NCBI GenBank assembly: GCA_963781665.1
Contig: CAWAGA010000002.1
Location: 3,658,001 to 3,722,000, forward strand
Reading direction: 5' to 3'
Length of the DNA: 64,000 nucleotides
Source of the DNA: JAJYIW01 sp963781665
Lineage (GTDB): Bacteria; Chloroflexota; Anaerolineae; Anaerolineales; Anaerolineaceae
Shown in pieces: positions 44,866-54,704 of this stretch. The notes below the pieces were generated by a model that had not been told where the DNA came from, made no database searches, and worked only from the letters and a program-made list of their open reading frames with translations. Made by a program: the position numbers and the translations under genes. The first letter of the stretch is position 1; the number at the start of each line of letters is the position of its first letter.

Positions 44866-45622
44866 CAGCGATGAAAAAGGTTTAAAGCCAGCCAGTCCTG
44901 ACGATCGCTCAAAAACTGGGATTACCTCTTGGGTGATCCGGGTGGGGCTGGCAATTATGGGGATTGCAGTGGGGGTTTTAGTCTTGGCGCTCGCCCATTC
45001 ACCATTTGGCAAAGCCGCAGAAATCATCTTGAACAATTTGTTCGCGCTTAACACGGTGCAGACGATGTGGTATATCACCCGTGCCTCAGGGCTGGTTGCA
45101 TACATCCTGTTGTGGCTATCGACGGCCTGGGGTCTGGCAGTTTCAAGCAAGATCTTCGATCAATTATTGCACCGCACGTTTACGTACGACTTTCACCAAT
45201 ACCTGTCATTATTCGCCATTGGATTCACGTTTTTACACATGATCGTGCTCTTGTTTGATGGTTTTATGCCGTACTCCATTCCCCAGATCCTGTTTCCGTT
45301 CATCTCACCCTATCGACCCTTCTGGATCGGGGTTGGTGTCATTGCTCTTTATGTGATGTTATTGGTTACGATTACATTTTACGTTCGCAGCCGAATCGGT
45401 ATGAAAACCTTCAGGGTAATCCACTTTGCTAGCCTGGTGGGGTATTTAGGTGCGCTGGCTCACAGCATATTTTCAGGGTCAGACACGTCACTCTGGTCGG
45501 TTCAATTATTGTATACGGGTACATTCCTGGTGGTGGTCTTTTTAACTTCATATTGGTTAATCATGCAGGCATTTAAGAAATGGCAGGTTAATCGAAGGAC
45601 CCAATCCAGTCTACGTGATTGA
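44855..45622 (+). CDS. Ferric-reductase-like transmembrane cytochrome b
   Basis: About 255 residues from the ATG at 44855, preceded by AAGGAG. Six or so TM helices. Heme-ligand histidine pairs sit in DFHQYLSLFAIGFTFLHM and VIHFASLVGYLGALAHS, the four-His arrangement of the FRD/MsrQ/NOX core. No FAD/NADPH domain is fused. With ApbE next to it, an FMN-bearing partner may donate or accept electrons across the membrane. Confidence 0.88.
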   Translation: MRIDSDEKGLKPASPDDRSKTGITSWVIRVGLAIMGIAVGVLVLALAHSPFGKAAEIILNNLFALNTVQTMWYITRASGLVAYILLWLSTAWGLAVSSKIFDQLLHRTFTYDFHQYLSLFAIGFTFLHMIVLLFDGFMPYSIPQILFPFISPYRPFWIGVGVIALYVMLLVTITFYVRSRIGMKTFRVIHFASLVGYLGALAHSIFSGSDTSLWSVQLLYTGTFLVVVFLTSYWLIMQAFKKWQVNRRTQSSLRD

Positions 45623-45708
45623 GGCTCGATTGTCTAATCCGTGATTTCGGATTAAAATCAATCCAGAATAATTCAAGTTAATAACCCGTAGTAATCCTGG
45701 AGGTTAAG

Positions 45709-46980
45709 ATGAACTCGCGTCAACGTGTCCAGTTAGCATTGAACCATAAAGAGCCCGACCGGGTTCCATTAGATTTAGGGGGAAGTGCAGTCACCGGTAT
45801 GCACGTGAGTTCAGTTTATAAACTTCGCCAGGCGTTGGAGTTGGATGAACCTGGTACCCCGGTAAAGATCGTTGAACCTTACCAGTTATTGGGTGAGATT
45901 AAGCCCGACCTGATGGAGGCGTTGGGTGTGGACATCATTGGGCTTGGATCGCAGAAGACCTTATTTGGCTTTAAGAATGAAGAATGGCGCCCCTGGACAT
46001 TTTTTGATGGGACCCCGACGTTGGTTCCGGCTGGCTTCAATACGATCCCAGAGCCGAATGGCGATATCTTGATGTATCCGGAAGGGGACCCCACAGCCCC
46101 GCCCAGCGGTCACCTGCCGAAAAACGGATGGTATTTCGATACCATCGTGCGCCAGCCCGAGATTGACGATAAAACTCTAAAAATTGAAGATAACCTGGAA
46201 GAATTCGGCCCGATTTCGGATGCTGAATTGGACTATTTCCAGAAAACGGTCGGGCAGGTCGATCGTGAAACCGACAAGGGAATTCTTGCCAACTTTGGCG
46301 GAACCGCCTTTGGCGATATCGCTTTGGTCCCAGCGCCATGGTTGAAATATCCCAAAGGAATCAGGGCTATCGATGAATGGTACATGAGCACGATCAGTCG
46401 CCGTGATTTTGTCTACCGGGTGTTCGAGCGCCAGTGTGAAATTGGCCTGGCTAATCTGGAGAAGATCTTTGCGATAACCGGTAACAGGATTGACGCCGTG
46501 ATGGTCACCGGAACGGATTTTGGCACCCAAAGAGGACCCTTTATTTCAGTAAAAGCTTACCGAAACCTTTATCGCCCATTCCATGAAGCCGTCAACGGCT
46601 GGATCCACAGCCACACAACCTGGAAAACTTTCATCCATTCTTGCGGCTCCGTGCGGGCGCTAATTCCGGATTTCATCGCCGCTGGGTTTGATATTCTCAA
46701 TCCAGTGCAGACCTCTGCAGCCCAAATGGGGTCCGAAGGTCTAAAGCGCGATTTCGGTGATCAGATTACTTTTTGGGGAGGTGGGGTAGATACTCAACAT
46801 ACCTTGCCGGATGGAACACCTCAGGATGTGAGTGACGAGGTAAGGCAGCGCCTCAAGACGTTTGGCAAGGGAGGCGGTTTTATTTTTAATACCATCCATA
46901 ACGTTCAGCCGCGCATCCCGGCAGAAAATCTTTTAGCTTTATATCAAACAGTTAAACGCGACGGTAACTATCCGTTGTGA
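45709..46980 (+). CDS. Uroporphyrinogen decarboxylase-family protein (MtaA/methyltransferase type)
   Basis: 423 residues of the UroD TIM-barrel superfamily, outside true HemE. MNSRQRVQLALNHKEPDRVPLDLGG is the typical start of the corrinoid methyltransferase-like branch. HSCGSV near 314 supplies the zinc His and Cys used by MtaA-type enzymes, and FIFNTIHNVQPRIPAEN is the usual C-terminus. Probably a methyltransferase acting on corrinoid or coenzyme substrates. No corrinoid protein is nearby. Good GGAGG at the start. Confidence 0.88.
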   Translation: MNSRQRVQLALNHKEPDRVPLDLGGSAVTGMHVSSVYKLRQALELDEPGTPVKIVEPYQLLGEIKPDLMEALGVDIIGLGSQKTLFGFKNEEWRPWTFFDGTPTLVPAGFNTIPEPNGDILMYPEGDPTAPPSGHLPKNGWYFDTIVRQPEIDDKTLKIEDNLEEFGPISDAELDYFQKTVGQVDRETDKGILANFGGTAFGDIALVPAPWLKYPKGIRAIDEWYMSTISRRDFVYRVFERQCEIGLANLEKIFAITGNRIDAVMVTGTDFGTQRGPFISVKAYRNLYRPFHEAVNGWIHSHTTWKTFIHSCGSVRALIPDFIAAGFDILNPVQTSAAQMGSEGLKRDFGDQITFWGGGVDTQHTLPDGTPQDVSDEVRQRLKTFGKGGGFIFNTIHNVQPRIPAENLLALYQTVKRDGNYPL

Positions 46981-46983
46981 GGG

Positions 46984-49005
46984 TCAACTCTCAAGCTGAC
47001 GAATGACGGCTTCGTTTTGAAACGTGGACAAGAAAACAGCCACAACTTGGGGATCGAAATGCTTTCCCACCTGGACCTGGATGTATTCAAGCGTCTTATT
47101 CTCGGGCCAACCGGGGCGGTAAGGGCGGTCAGATCTCAGTGCATCCCAGACATCGACAACTGCAAATATCCGGGCAGTAAGCGGTATTTGTTCGCCTTTT
47201 AACTGGCGAGGATAACCGGTTCCATCCCATTTTTCATGATGGCAATAAGGTATATCGAGTGCGGGCGCCAGGTAAGAAATGGGGGCCAGCATTTCGCGGG
47301 CATATTCGGGATGCATTCGCATGATTTTCCATTCTTCAGGAGTCAATGGACCTGGCTTGAGCAAAATCTGGTCAGGAATACCCATTTTGCCGATATCGTG
47401 TAACAATGCCCCGCGCTTGATATGTACCAGAAAATCGTCGCTGAAGCCAAATTCTTTGGCAATCCGCAGTGATAATGCTGTTACCCGGCGAGTATGCCCT
47501 TCCGTTTCTTTATCTCTCAAGTCCAGGGCGAAAGACCAGCCTTCGATGGTGGCCTCGTAGGCCTGGGTGAGCTCGATATTCGATCTTTCCAGATTGCTAA
47601 AGAGAGTAGCGTTTTCAATTGCGATCGCAGCCTGACCGGCTAGAGTTTGGGCGAAATCCAGCCATTCCGGATCCGGGTGAAAACTGGTGCGCTGATAGAT
47701 CTCCAAAACCCCGATATTTTGAGCCTTGGCCATTAATGGAATGGCATAATAGGTCACGAATCCTTCAGCACTAAAATGGGGCGACCTGAGAAAATCTGTA
47801 TGGCGTCCACGCAAGTCGGGGATATCGATAATTATGCCTTCTTTAGCAGCGATACCGGCATACCCTTCGCCAAGCTTCAACCGGGTAAATTGGAGAGCTT
47901 CAGATTTAAACCCCTGGCCTGCCGAGAATTCCAGTTCGAGATCTGGCTTGGATAGCAGCAAAACGCAAGCTGCATCCACTTTTAATTGGGTGATGACCTG
48001 GTCTAGGAAGATATTGAGGGTTGTTTTCAGGTCGCGGTTGTTCGATATGGCCAAGTCGACCATCTGCAGGGCCTGTGTGTGCCGTAATCTTCTCTGAGAA
48101 TCACTAAAAAGAGTGGCATTGGTCACCGCCATCTTGTAAATCTGTTCTTCGGAGCTTTTACGTTCGATCGCCTGACCGATTTGAGAGGAAACGAATTCGA
48201 ATATCTCCAGATCTTTTTGAGAGTATTGGATTCCTTCAGTATAACTTTGAGCTACCATCACCCCATAAACGCCCTCCTCGCCTTTCAAAGGGACGCCAAT
48301 CCATCCCAGAGAATCTGAGCCCACCAGCTCCACCTCACCTTGCTGTTGGAGCTGTTGGAACACTTCTTTGGAAGCCAACAGTGGGACTCCTGTACGCAGA
48401 ATATATTCGGTTAGACCACGACCACTTTTCTGAGGTTCGGGCGGTGGGTCATATTGGTCGACGAAGTAAGGGAAACTGATCAGATCCTGGGTCCGATCGA
48501 ACAATGCAATGTAAAAATTATCGACAGGCATTAATTCCTGAAGAATCGTATGGATGGACAGGTAAAGGTCAGAATGGGATTTACTCTTCATCGTCGATTG
48601 AGCGATGCGATAGATTGCTTCTTGGACTTTTTCTGTCCGTTTGTTTTCGCTTGTATTTTGTATGACGTAACCGTACTGAGAGAGGTTAGCCGGTAAATCA
48701 ACCGGTGAAACGGTCACGGATAACCAGTTTGAATTGCCATTTGTTGATGCTTGATACTCAAAAAAGGCAGGCTCTTGCGACAAGCCTGCCATGCGTAAGT
48801 TTTTGATCCATAGTTCAATGATTGGTTGGGACATCCCCAATTTTCTGGCAGGCTGCTCCTGAATGCCTTCAACTGTGGAGCCGAAGAAATTTGCAGCCGC
48901 GTGGTTCCCGATAATATGGAAGAGATCGTTTTTCCTGACCTCTACTATGCCCATCATAAATGGAATGCTATTGAACAGGCGTTTAAAAGTATAGACATTT
49001 AGCAA
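46984..49005 (-). CDS. PAS-GAF-GAF-HD-GYP cyclic-di-GMP phosphodiesterase
   Basis: 673 residues. Order: PAS-like region (about 10-125), GAF (about 140-290), GAF (about 315-470), then HD-GYP with HDIGKMGIPD near 540 and HHEKWDGTGYP near 590, both complete. It should hydrolyse cyclic-di-GMP in response to a signal sensed by the PAS/GAF parts. No TM segments, so cytoplasmic. The start codon is TTG with GGAG 8 bases upstream; the next Met is 16 residues in. Convergent with the UroD-family gene (3 bases between stops). Confidence 0.92.
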   Translation of the reverse strand: MLNVYTFKRLFNSIPFMMGIVEVRKNDLFHIIGNHAAANFFGSTVEGIQEQPARKLGMSQPIIELWIKNLRMAGLSQEPAFFEYQASTNGNSNWLSVTVSPVDLPANLSQYGYVIQNTSENKRTEKVQEAIYRIAQSTMKSKSHSDLYLSIHTILQELMPVDNFYIALFDRTQDLISFPYFVDQYDPPPEPQKSGRGLTEYILRTGVPLLASKEVFQQLQQQGEVELVGSDSLGWIGVPLKGEEGVYGVMVAQSYTEGIQYSQKDLEIFEFVSSQIGQAIERKSSEEQIYKMAVTNATLFSDSQRRLRHTQALQMVDLAISNNRDLKTTLNIFLDQVITQLKVDAACVLLLSKPDLELEFSAGQGFKSEALQFTRLKLGEGYAGIAAKEGIIIDIPDLRGRHTDFLRSPHFSAEGFVTYYAIPLMAKAQNIGVLEIYQRTSFHPDPEWLDFAQTLAGQAAIAIENATLFSNLERSNIELTQAYEATIEGWSFALDLRDKETEGHTRRVTALSLRIAKEFGFSDDFLVHIKRGALLHDIGKMGIPDQILLKPGPLTPEEWKIMRMHPEYAREMLAPISYLAPALDIPYCHHEKWDGTGYPRQLKGEQIPLTARIFAVVDVWDALRSDRPYRPGWPENKTLEYIQVQVGKHFDPQVVAVFLSTFQNEAVIRQLES

Positions 49006-49192
49006 GGTTTTTACTCCGCTTTGGACTCAGTCTTGAGAACTCTATATTTGTTGTAAACCCTGGCCAAAAAGATTATTCACGATTATAGAGCAGATTTGAA
49101 AATAGAGGGTTTTAATTTCAACGCGTTTAAACAACCATCGGCCGGCGCGACCGCTGGTTGTTAAGGATTGCACTGATGAGTTTTATCAAATT

Positions 49193-49720
49193 TTAATCAA
49201 GATGGGTCCAGGCACCGTTGGGCAATTTTTCCCCTGCCCGAATGGGTACAGTAGTTCGGTTTTCACGAGGAGTGACCGGGCACGACCAGCCTTCGTTGTA
49301 TACACAATATGGGTTATACGCCAGATTGAAATCAACCAGAAATTGGTTTTTCCCAATCAATTCTGGTTCCAGGTAACGACCGGCTCCATATGTTTCAGAG
49401 CCTGCCAGCGCATCCACAAAAGGTAAAAAGTATCCGTTTTTATCGCTGTATATTGTCAGCTCAGCATCATGACCTTCGATTGTAAATTTTATCCTGCCCA
49501 ACCGGGTATATACCTGCAGAGCGCCGGTTGTAGTTTGTATTTGTACCTTATCTTGCTTTTCAAACGGAATAAGGGTCGTCTTGAGACGTAGTTCCGGGTT
49601 CTCAGGGAAATAACTCAATCCTTGAAAAACCTTTTTTTGCGATGCAGTCAAAGGGCTTTGGGCCGAATTGGCAAAGAAGTCATCTTTTTCCAACCTGAAA
49701 TCTGTTAGTTCGTCCATCAT
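49193..49720 (-). CDS. DUF1684 protein
   Basis: 175 residues. The conserved DUF1684 marks are visible: FRLEKDDFFANSAQSPLT at the start, FQGLSYFPENPELRL near 34, GAGRYLEPE near 114, and FNLAYNPYCVYNEGWSCPVTPRENRTTVPIRAGEK at the C-terminus. These proteins are small cytoplasmic beta proteins of unknown function. Start may also be the TTG at 49723. It begins 3-6 bases after the preceding gene's stop. Confidence 0.85.
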   Translation of the reverse strand: MMDELTDFRLEKDDFFANSAQSPLTASQKKVFQGLSYFPENPELRLKTTLIPFEKQDKVQIQTTTGALQVYTRLGRIKFTIEGHDAELTIYSDKNGYFLPFVDALAGSETYGAGRYLEPELIGKNQFLVDFNLAYNPYCVYNEGWSCPVTPRENRTTVPIRAGEKLPNGAWTHLD

Positions 49721-49726
49721 CAAGCC

Positions 49727-50221
49727 TTATATTTTATAAGAAACCATTAAGTCGTTCACGGATTCCTTGAACGCTTCCAGGGTAGGATCAGGTCCTTTTG
49801 ATAATGTTACATGTTTCAAGCGTGGTGTGATTTCGCCGATGGTCGTCGAAGAAGTCCCGTCTGAGCTTGGTTTATTTTCCAACGTAAAAATTCGGGTCAG
49901 CTCTTTCCTGATAAAGAGTCCAACCTTTGCTCTCGGTAAGATCATTGCAATAAAATATGCCCCTTTTTCAGTAACGGGTTCGGGCATGGTTATGGTTGTG
50001 AGGATAACGCCATTTTCCTTTTCCTGAATGGAAAAGTCCAGCCCATCGGCAGATACGGCATTTTTATCCCCTGTGTTCTTTCCGACATAATCCCACCAAA
50101 ACCGTAAAAAGTTGAGACGGTCTCGTCGTAAGTAGGCAAGAAAGGAATGCGGATCTGCATGAAATAATTCCGGTAAAGCCTCGTAAGAAAAAACATGAGG
50201 CTGACTTTTTGATTCAACCAT
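49727..50221 (-). CDS. Hypothetical protein
   Basis: 164 residues from the ATG at 50221, chosen because GGAGGT lies 5 bases upstream. No signal or TM segment. Contains RDRLNFLRFWWDYVG and TTITMPEPVTEKGAYFIAMILPRAKVGLFI, which look like a mixed alpha/beta cytoplasmic domain. No family recognised. Coupled to the DUF1684 gene. Confidence 0.7.
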   Translation of the reverse strand: MVESKSQPHVFSYEALPELFHADPHSFLAYLRRDRLNFLRFWWDYVGKNTGDKNAVSADGLDFSIQEKENGVILTTITMPEPVTEKGAYFIAMILPRAKVGLFIRKELTRIFTLENKPSSDGTSSTTIGEITPRLKHVTLSKGPDPTLEAFKESVNDLMVSYKI

Positions 50222-50360
50222 ATTTACCTCCATATTAATTATATGGATTTTGTTAATAATTTGGTTAAACACAAGTGGATCCATGATCATTTCGATATGA
50301 ATCCACTTGGAGTTAACTGGTAAGTCAGTTAATTAACTTGGTTCAGACAGGTTTGTGTGG

Positions 50361-51086
50361 TTATAAATCGACTTTCGCCGGAGCGTGGAAGTTTTCGTTG
50401 GCTTTGCGAATTTCGTCCGGAACATCGAAAACCAGATCGCTTCCAATCATCTGGGAGGAGAAGTTTTTAACGGATGCATCCCAATAATCTTTGGTAACGT
50501 AATAGATGCGGGCGCCACCCAATTCATGCTGGTATTCGGGCCAGGGTTTAGTCGGTTGAGCCATCTCGAGACCCGCCATCCGCCAGCCATTATAGCTCTC
50601 GAATGTAGACCACCATTCGTTGCATCCCAGGGTTTCGAGAGCGTAATAGGTCTTGGCATAATACATGGCATAACCGACCCGCCCACGCCGGGAGAAGACC
50701 ATGGTATGCAAGCTGATAGCGATGTCTTTGTTCATGACCCGACCATTAGCTAAGCCTACCCACTCGCCATCGATCAAACCAACCAGGGTGAAAGGATCTT
50801 TGAGGCGTTTGCGGTACCAGCCGAGGATTTCTGCATAAACACGGACGCCGACGATGTCATAAAAGTCTCGTTCAATTTTCATGACTTTTTCCAAATACCC
50901 CAACATTTCTGGGACTTCTTCCAATTTTGCCTGGCGAATATATAAAATTCGCCCATCTCGGAGGGTGATCATCGCTTCTGGCCAGGGTTTCAACGCCATT
51001 GCAGGTCCCTGCAGCATTGGCTCGATCTCATGAACGTCGACCGTAAATTGTTCGTAAGATACTTTTTCCGGTAGATCAAGTTTCAT
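50361..51086 (-). CDS. GNAT-like N-acetyltransferase-fold protein
   Basis: 241 residues. After about 40 N-terminal residues, ILYIRQAKLEEVPEMLGYLEKVM begins a GNAT-like domain, with FTLVGLIDGEWVGLANGRV and RRGRVGYAMYYAKTYYALETLGCNEWWSTFESYNG, the second resembling the acetyl-CoA-binding RxGxG/A loop. It lies divergent to the FdrA operon. Start has GGAG 8 bases upstream. Function is not certain. Confidence 0.6.
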   Translation of the reverse strand: MKLDLPEKVSYEQFTVDVHEIEPMLQGPAMALKPWPEAMITLRDGRILYIRQAKLEEVPEMLGYLEKVMKIERDFYDIVGVRVYAEILGWYRKRLKDPFTLVGLIDGEWVGLANGRVMNKDIAISLHTMVFSRRGRVGYAMYYAKTYYALETLGCNEWWSTFESYNGWRMAGLEMAQPTKPWPEYQHELGGARIYYVTKDYWDASVKNFSSQMIGSDLVFDVPDEIRKANENFHAPAKVDL

Positions 51087-51653
51087 AGTTGAAATCTCCT
51101 TTGGGGTTTTGAAAGGGAAAACAGGACTTGAAAAAATTGTGATTGGTAAGGTTGAACTCAGGTACCTTCATTTTATCAATAAATTGCTGGGGATACCAGC
51201 TATTATGTCTGACAATGGTTGGCAAAACTTGACCGGAAATATTCCCATCCGTAATTTTCGCGAGAAAGGACAATACTTTGTCTGACAAGATATGTTGACA
51301 CTTAAAAAGACTAGTGCTATACTAATTTTGTCTCATAGATAAATACCATTTACAATAACAAAAAGTCGCTTCCCTTTTTAAAGTTATCTTTGATAGCACG
51401 CTGTCAGGTTACGTCTACGATTGTAGGGATTTCTCCTCTTGAACTTGACACCAGATTTGCTCACCAGTTTTCATCCAAGAAAAATCGCGCTTAATTGGCG
51501 GTTGATGATTGTTATCCGGAGATTAGACTTTTTCTCGGATAATTAATTTTGTATCGTCAGCTATCGATTCGAGATTGTTGATTATCGGCCTCGATGCATC
51601 AAGGTGTAAACCAGAATGCTCTTGGCGCTATTAGTCGCAACCAAGGAGATGAA
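51087..51653 (+). other. Intergenic region with promoter and long leader of the fdrA operon
   Basis: 567 bp without a supported gene. It contains the promoter at 51295-51323 and about 325 nt of leader. In the leader, TTATCC/GGATAA (about 51514-51542) with GAGA/TCTC inside forms a hairpin. I see no known riboswitch motif. Confidence 0.55.
51295..51323 (+). promoter_or_regulatory. Sigma-70-type promoter of the fdrA operon
   Basis: TTGACA (51295-51300), 17-bp spacer, TATACT (51318-51323): near-consensus. It leaves a leader of about 325 nt before the fdrA start at 51654. Confidence 0.85.
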
Positions 51654-53378
51654 ATGGCAGTTATCAAAGCAGAAATCAGGGCTGGCTCATATTACGATTC
51701 CGCATTCTTGATGCAGTTACAGCGGTCGCTGGCAACCCTACCTGGCGTACAAGACGCCGGTGTCATTATGGGGACAGACGCTAATAAAGAGTTGTTGGCT
51801 CACATTGGCCTGGTATCGGCAGAAGTCGAAGCGGCCAAGCCAGACGACCTGGTGATCGTGGTCAGGGCAGAGGCGGATGATGAAGCAAGCCAGGCCCTGG
51901 CAAAAGTGGATGAACTCCTAACGGCCAAGAAAACCATTATCGAACAGGAATATAGACCGCAAAGCATTGAAACCGCTGACCAGATGCTCTCTAATGCTCA
52001 TTGGGTGTTAATTTCAGTCGCAGGGCGGTATGCAGCCGGGGTTGCACGCCAGGCGCTGCGGTCAGGAAAACATGTATTCCTCTTCAGTGACAACGTATCG
52101 GTGGATGATGAAATTTCTTTAAAACAATCGGCTGCCAGCAAAGGCCTGCTCGTGATGGGTCCTGATTGTGGAACGGCGATTGTGAAAGGTATCGGTTTGG
52201 GCTTTGCCAACAAAGTCCGTCTGGGATCAATCGGCGTAGTTGCAGCGGCAGGCACCGGGCTACAGCAGGTTTCCTCACACATTCACCAATTAGGTGGCGG
52301 TATGACTTATGGGATTGGCACAGGCGGACGTGATCTATCCGATAAAGTGGGTGCAATTACATTCAAGCAAGGGATTGACGTCCTCAGCCGTGATCCTGAT
52401 ACAAAAATTATTGTGCTTGTTTCAAAACCCCCAGCACCGCGAGTTGCCGATGAGGTTTTGAATATTGCGCGCTGCACCAGCAAGCCTGTTGTGGTCGTCT
52501 TCGTTGGCCGGCCACCTGCAACTCACCGGATGGACAACCTATATTTTGCTGGCAGCCTGGATGAAGCAGCTCAAATTGCGGTTGAATTAGCATCAGCGCA
52601 TACTCAGGTGGATTTACCAGTGGCGAAACCCGGCCCGTTTGCTCCAGGACAACGCTATCTGCGAGGATTATTTTCAGGAGGAACCCTGGCATACGAGGCC
52701 CAATATATTCTTCAGGCCTATTTACCCAGGGTATACGCCAATGCGCCATTAATCAAAGAAAATAAGATCCCGAACTCACTGGTCAGCCAGGAACATACCA
52801 TTATCGATCTTGGTGAAGACGAGTTCACCGTCGGTCGATTACATCCGATGATGGACAATGAACTAAGGATCCGCAGGCTGCTCGAGGAGGCGAACGATCC
52901 CCAGGTTGCAGTTATTATGCTCGACGTCGTTTTGGGCTACGGTTCGCATCCTGACCCTGCCAGTGAGCTGGCTCCTGCGATTGTCAAAGCAAAGGGAATT
53001 GCTCGTGGCGCAGGTCGCTATCTTGAAGTTGTGGCAGTCGTTACCGGAACAGATGAAGACCCACAGAACCTTGAAAACCAAATCCGGCAGTTGAAGGCGG
53101 CGGAGACCTGGGTGGATATTGGCAACGAAACAGTCGTACGATATGCTGGTCAACTGTTGCGCTCGTTAGCGGAATCGGATCAAAGTCCTTTGAGCGGCGG
53201 TGCGGTCCCTATCGATTTGGCTACACTACAGGAACCATTAGCCGCAATCAACGTAGGTCTCGAATCTTTTGCCGAAAATCTGAAAGCCCAAAACGTACCT
53301 GTCATTCAAGTCGATTGGAGGCCGCCGGCAGGCGGAAACGAGAGGCTTATGGGCATTCTCGAGCGTATGAAACGGTAA
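51654..53378 (+). CDS. fdrA: FdrA-family protein (AllF-like acyl-CoA synthetase fold)
   Basis: 574 residues from the ATG at 51654 (AAGGAG 6 bases upstream). It carries the succinyl-CoA-synthetase-like core: AGRYAAGVARQALRSGKHVFLFSDNVS near 122, LLVMGPDCGTAIVKG near 165, and TGLQQVSSHIHQLGGGMTYGIGTGGRDLSDKVG near 202-234. In E. coli, FdrA with YlbE and YlbF relatives makes oxamate transcarbamylase for allantoin breakdown. The following DUF1116 gene matches that pairing. First gene of the cluster. Confidence 0.92.
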   Translation: MAVIKAEIRAGSYYDSAFLMQLQRSLATLPGVQDAGVIMGTDANKELLAHIGLVSAEVEAAKPDDLVIVVRAEADDEASQALAKVDELLTAKKTIIEQEYRPQSIETADQMLSNAHWVLISVAGRYAAGVARQALRSGKHVFLFSDNVSVDDEISLKQSAASKGLLVMGPDCGTAIVKGIGLGFANKVRLGSIGVVAAAGTGLQQVSSHIHQLGGGMTYGIGTGGRDLSDKVGAITFKQGIDVLSRDPDTKIIVLVSKPPAPRVADEVLNIARCTSKPVVVVFVGRPPATHRMDNLYFAGSLDEAAQIAVELASAHTQVDLPVAKPGPFAPGQRYLRGLFSGGTLAYEAQYILQAYLPRVYANAPLIKENKIPNSLVSQEHTIIDLGEDEFTVGRLHPMMDNELRIRRLLEEANDPQVAVIMLDVVLGYGSHPDPASELAPAIVKAKGIARGAGRYLEVVAVVTGTDEDPQNLENQIRQLKAAETWVDIGNETVVRYAGQLLRSLAESDQSPLSGGAVPIDLATLQEPLAAINVGLESFAENLKAQNVPVIQVDWRPPAGGNERLMGILERMKR

Positions 53379-53384
53379 TCTTAT

Positions 53385-53433
53385 GCCGTTCGCATATCTG
53401 GCTAGACCGCCTGAATTGCGAACGGCTTTTTTT
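53385..53433 (+). terminator. Intrinsic terminator/attenuator between fdrA and DUF1116 gene
   Basis: GCCGTTCGCA (53385-53394) pairs with TGCGAACGGC (53417-53426), then seven T. GGAGG for the next gene follows at once, so it lies inside the operon and probably lowers or controls read-through. Confidence 0.85.
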
Positions 53434-53448
53434 GGAGGCAAATAATCA

Positions 53449-54690
53449 ATGGATATTGAACAAGCCAATACGAAATCAGTTGAACGGATGATGGAAGCTC
53501 GTCCGGTATTGGTCGGAGTGGGGAAAGCCCTGGACGTCATTCCAGGAATGCGCCCCAATCTTCTTTTACACGCCGGACCTCCAGTTACATGGGAGCGAAT
53601 GGCTGGTCCGGTTAAAGGCGCGGCATTTGGCGCCTTGATCTTTGAGGGTCTTGCAAAAGACGCTACTGAGGCTGAAGCCCTGATCAAATCGGGAAAAATC
53701 GACTTCGAACCCTGCCACGACCACGATGCTGCCGGGCCAATGGCTGGGGTTATTTCGCCTTCGATGCTGGTCTATATTGTAGAAAACAAGACCCACGGGA
53801 ACAAAGGGTATTCAGGCCTCAACGAAGGCCGCGGAAAAGTTCTGCGAATGGGAGCGTACAGTCCCGACGTTATTGCCAAACTTCAATGGATGAATGACAC
53901 CATGGGCCCGGTCCTGGACGCGGCCATTAAGGATTGCGATGGGATCGATCTCAGGACGATGCTGGCGAAGGCACTTCACATGGGTGATGATGGTCATAAC
54001 CGTCTGGATGCCTGTTCGCTGCTTTACACAGTGGCCCTGGCGCCATCGATTGTGCGGGTAGCAAAGGACAAGGCGACTGCTGCCGAGATTATTAAATTTC
54101 TGGGTGATAATGCCTTGAGCATCCTCAATCCGGTTATGGCCGGGTGCAAGACCATGGCAGATGCCGGTCATAATATCGAAGGGAGCACAATCGTTACAGT
54201 CATGGCTCGTAATGGGACGGATTTTGGGATTCGCGTGAGCGGGTTAGGTGACCAGTGGTTTACTGGTCCAGCTGGAATGGTAAAGGCTCTCTACTTCCCT
54301 GGATTTACCGAAAAAGACGCCAACCCTGATATTGGCGACAGCACCATCACCGAAACCGCCGGGATTGGTGGGTTTGCTATGGCTGGTGCGCCTGCCATCG
54401 TTAAATTCATCAGCGGAACGCCCCAGGACGCAATCAATACCACCCTGGATATGTACGAGATCACATACGCCGAGCATAAATATTTCACCATTCCCCAGCT
54501 CGATTTCCGTGGCACCCCCACCGGGATTGATATCCGTAAAGTGATCGAAAAAGGGATGCTGCCGCGGGTCAACACCGGGGTTGCCCATCGTGATCCTGGG
54601 ATTGGTCAGGTTGGCGCCGGGGTTGTGTCGCCGCCGATGAATATTTTTGAGGATGCGTTGGTTGCCTTTGCAGATAAGTACGGTTTTTAA
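53449..54690 (+). CDS. DUF1116 protein (YlbE/AllG-like)
   Basis: 413 residues. DUF1116 signatures include ARPVLVGVGKALDVIPGMRPNLLLHAGPPV at about 17-46, FEPCHDHDAAGPMAGVISPSM near 84-104, KALHMGDDGHNR near 178, and TGVAHRDPGIGQVGAGVVSPP at the C-terminus. E. coli YlbE pairs with FdrA in oxamate transcarbamylase. The third subunit (DUF2877, YlbF/AllH) and carbamate kinase are not in the window. Strong RBS. Confidence 0.92.
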   Translation: MDIEQANTKSVERMMEARPVLVGVGKALDVIPGMRPNLLLHAGPPVTWERMAGPVKGAAFGALIFEGLAKDATEAEALIKSGKIDFEPCHDHDAAGPMAGVISPSMLVYIVENKTHGNKGYSGLNEGRGKVLRMGAYSPDVIAKLQWMNDTMGPVLDAAIKDCDGIDLRTMLAKALHMGDDGHNRLDACSLLYTVALAPSIVRVAKDKATAAEIIKFLGDNALSILNPVMAGCKTMADAGHNIEGSTIVTVMARNGTDFGIRVSGLGDQWFTGPAGMVKALYFPGFTEKDANPDIGDSTITETAGIGGFAMAGAPAIVKFISGTPQDAINTTLDMYEITYAEHKYFTIPQLDFRGTPTGIDIRKVIEKGMLPRVNTGVAHRDPGIGQVGAGVVSPPMNIFEDALVAFADKYGF

Positions 54691-54704
54691 ACCTTCAGGA
54701 GGAA

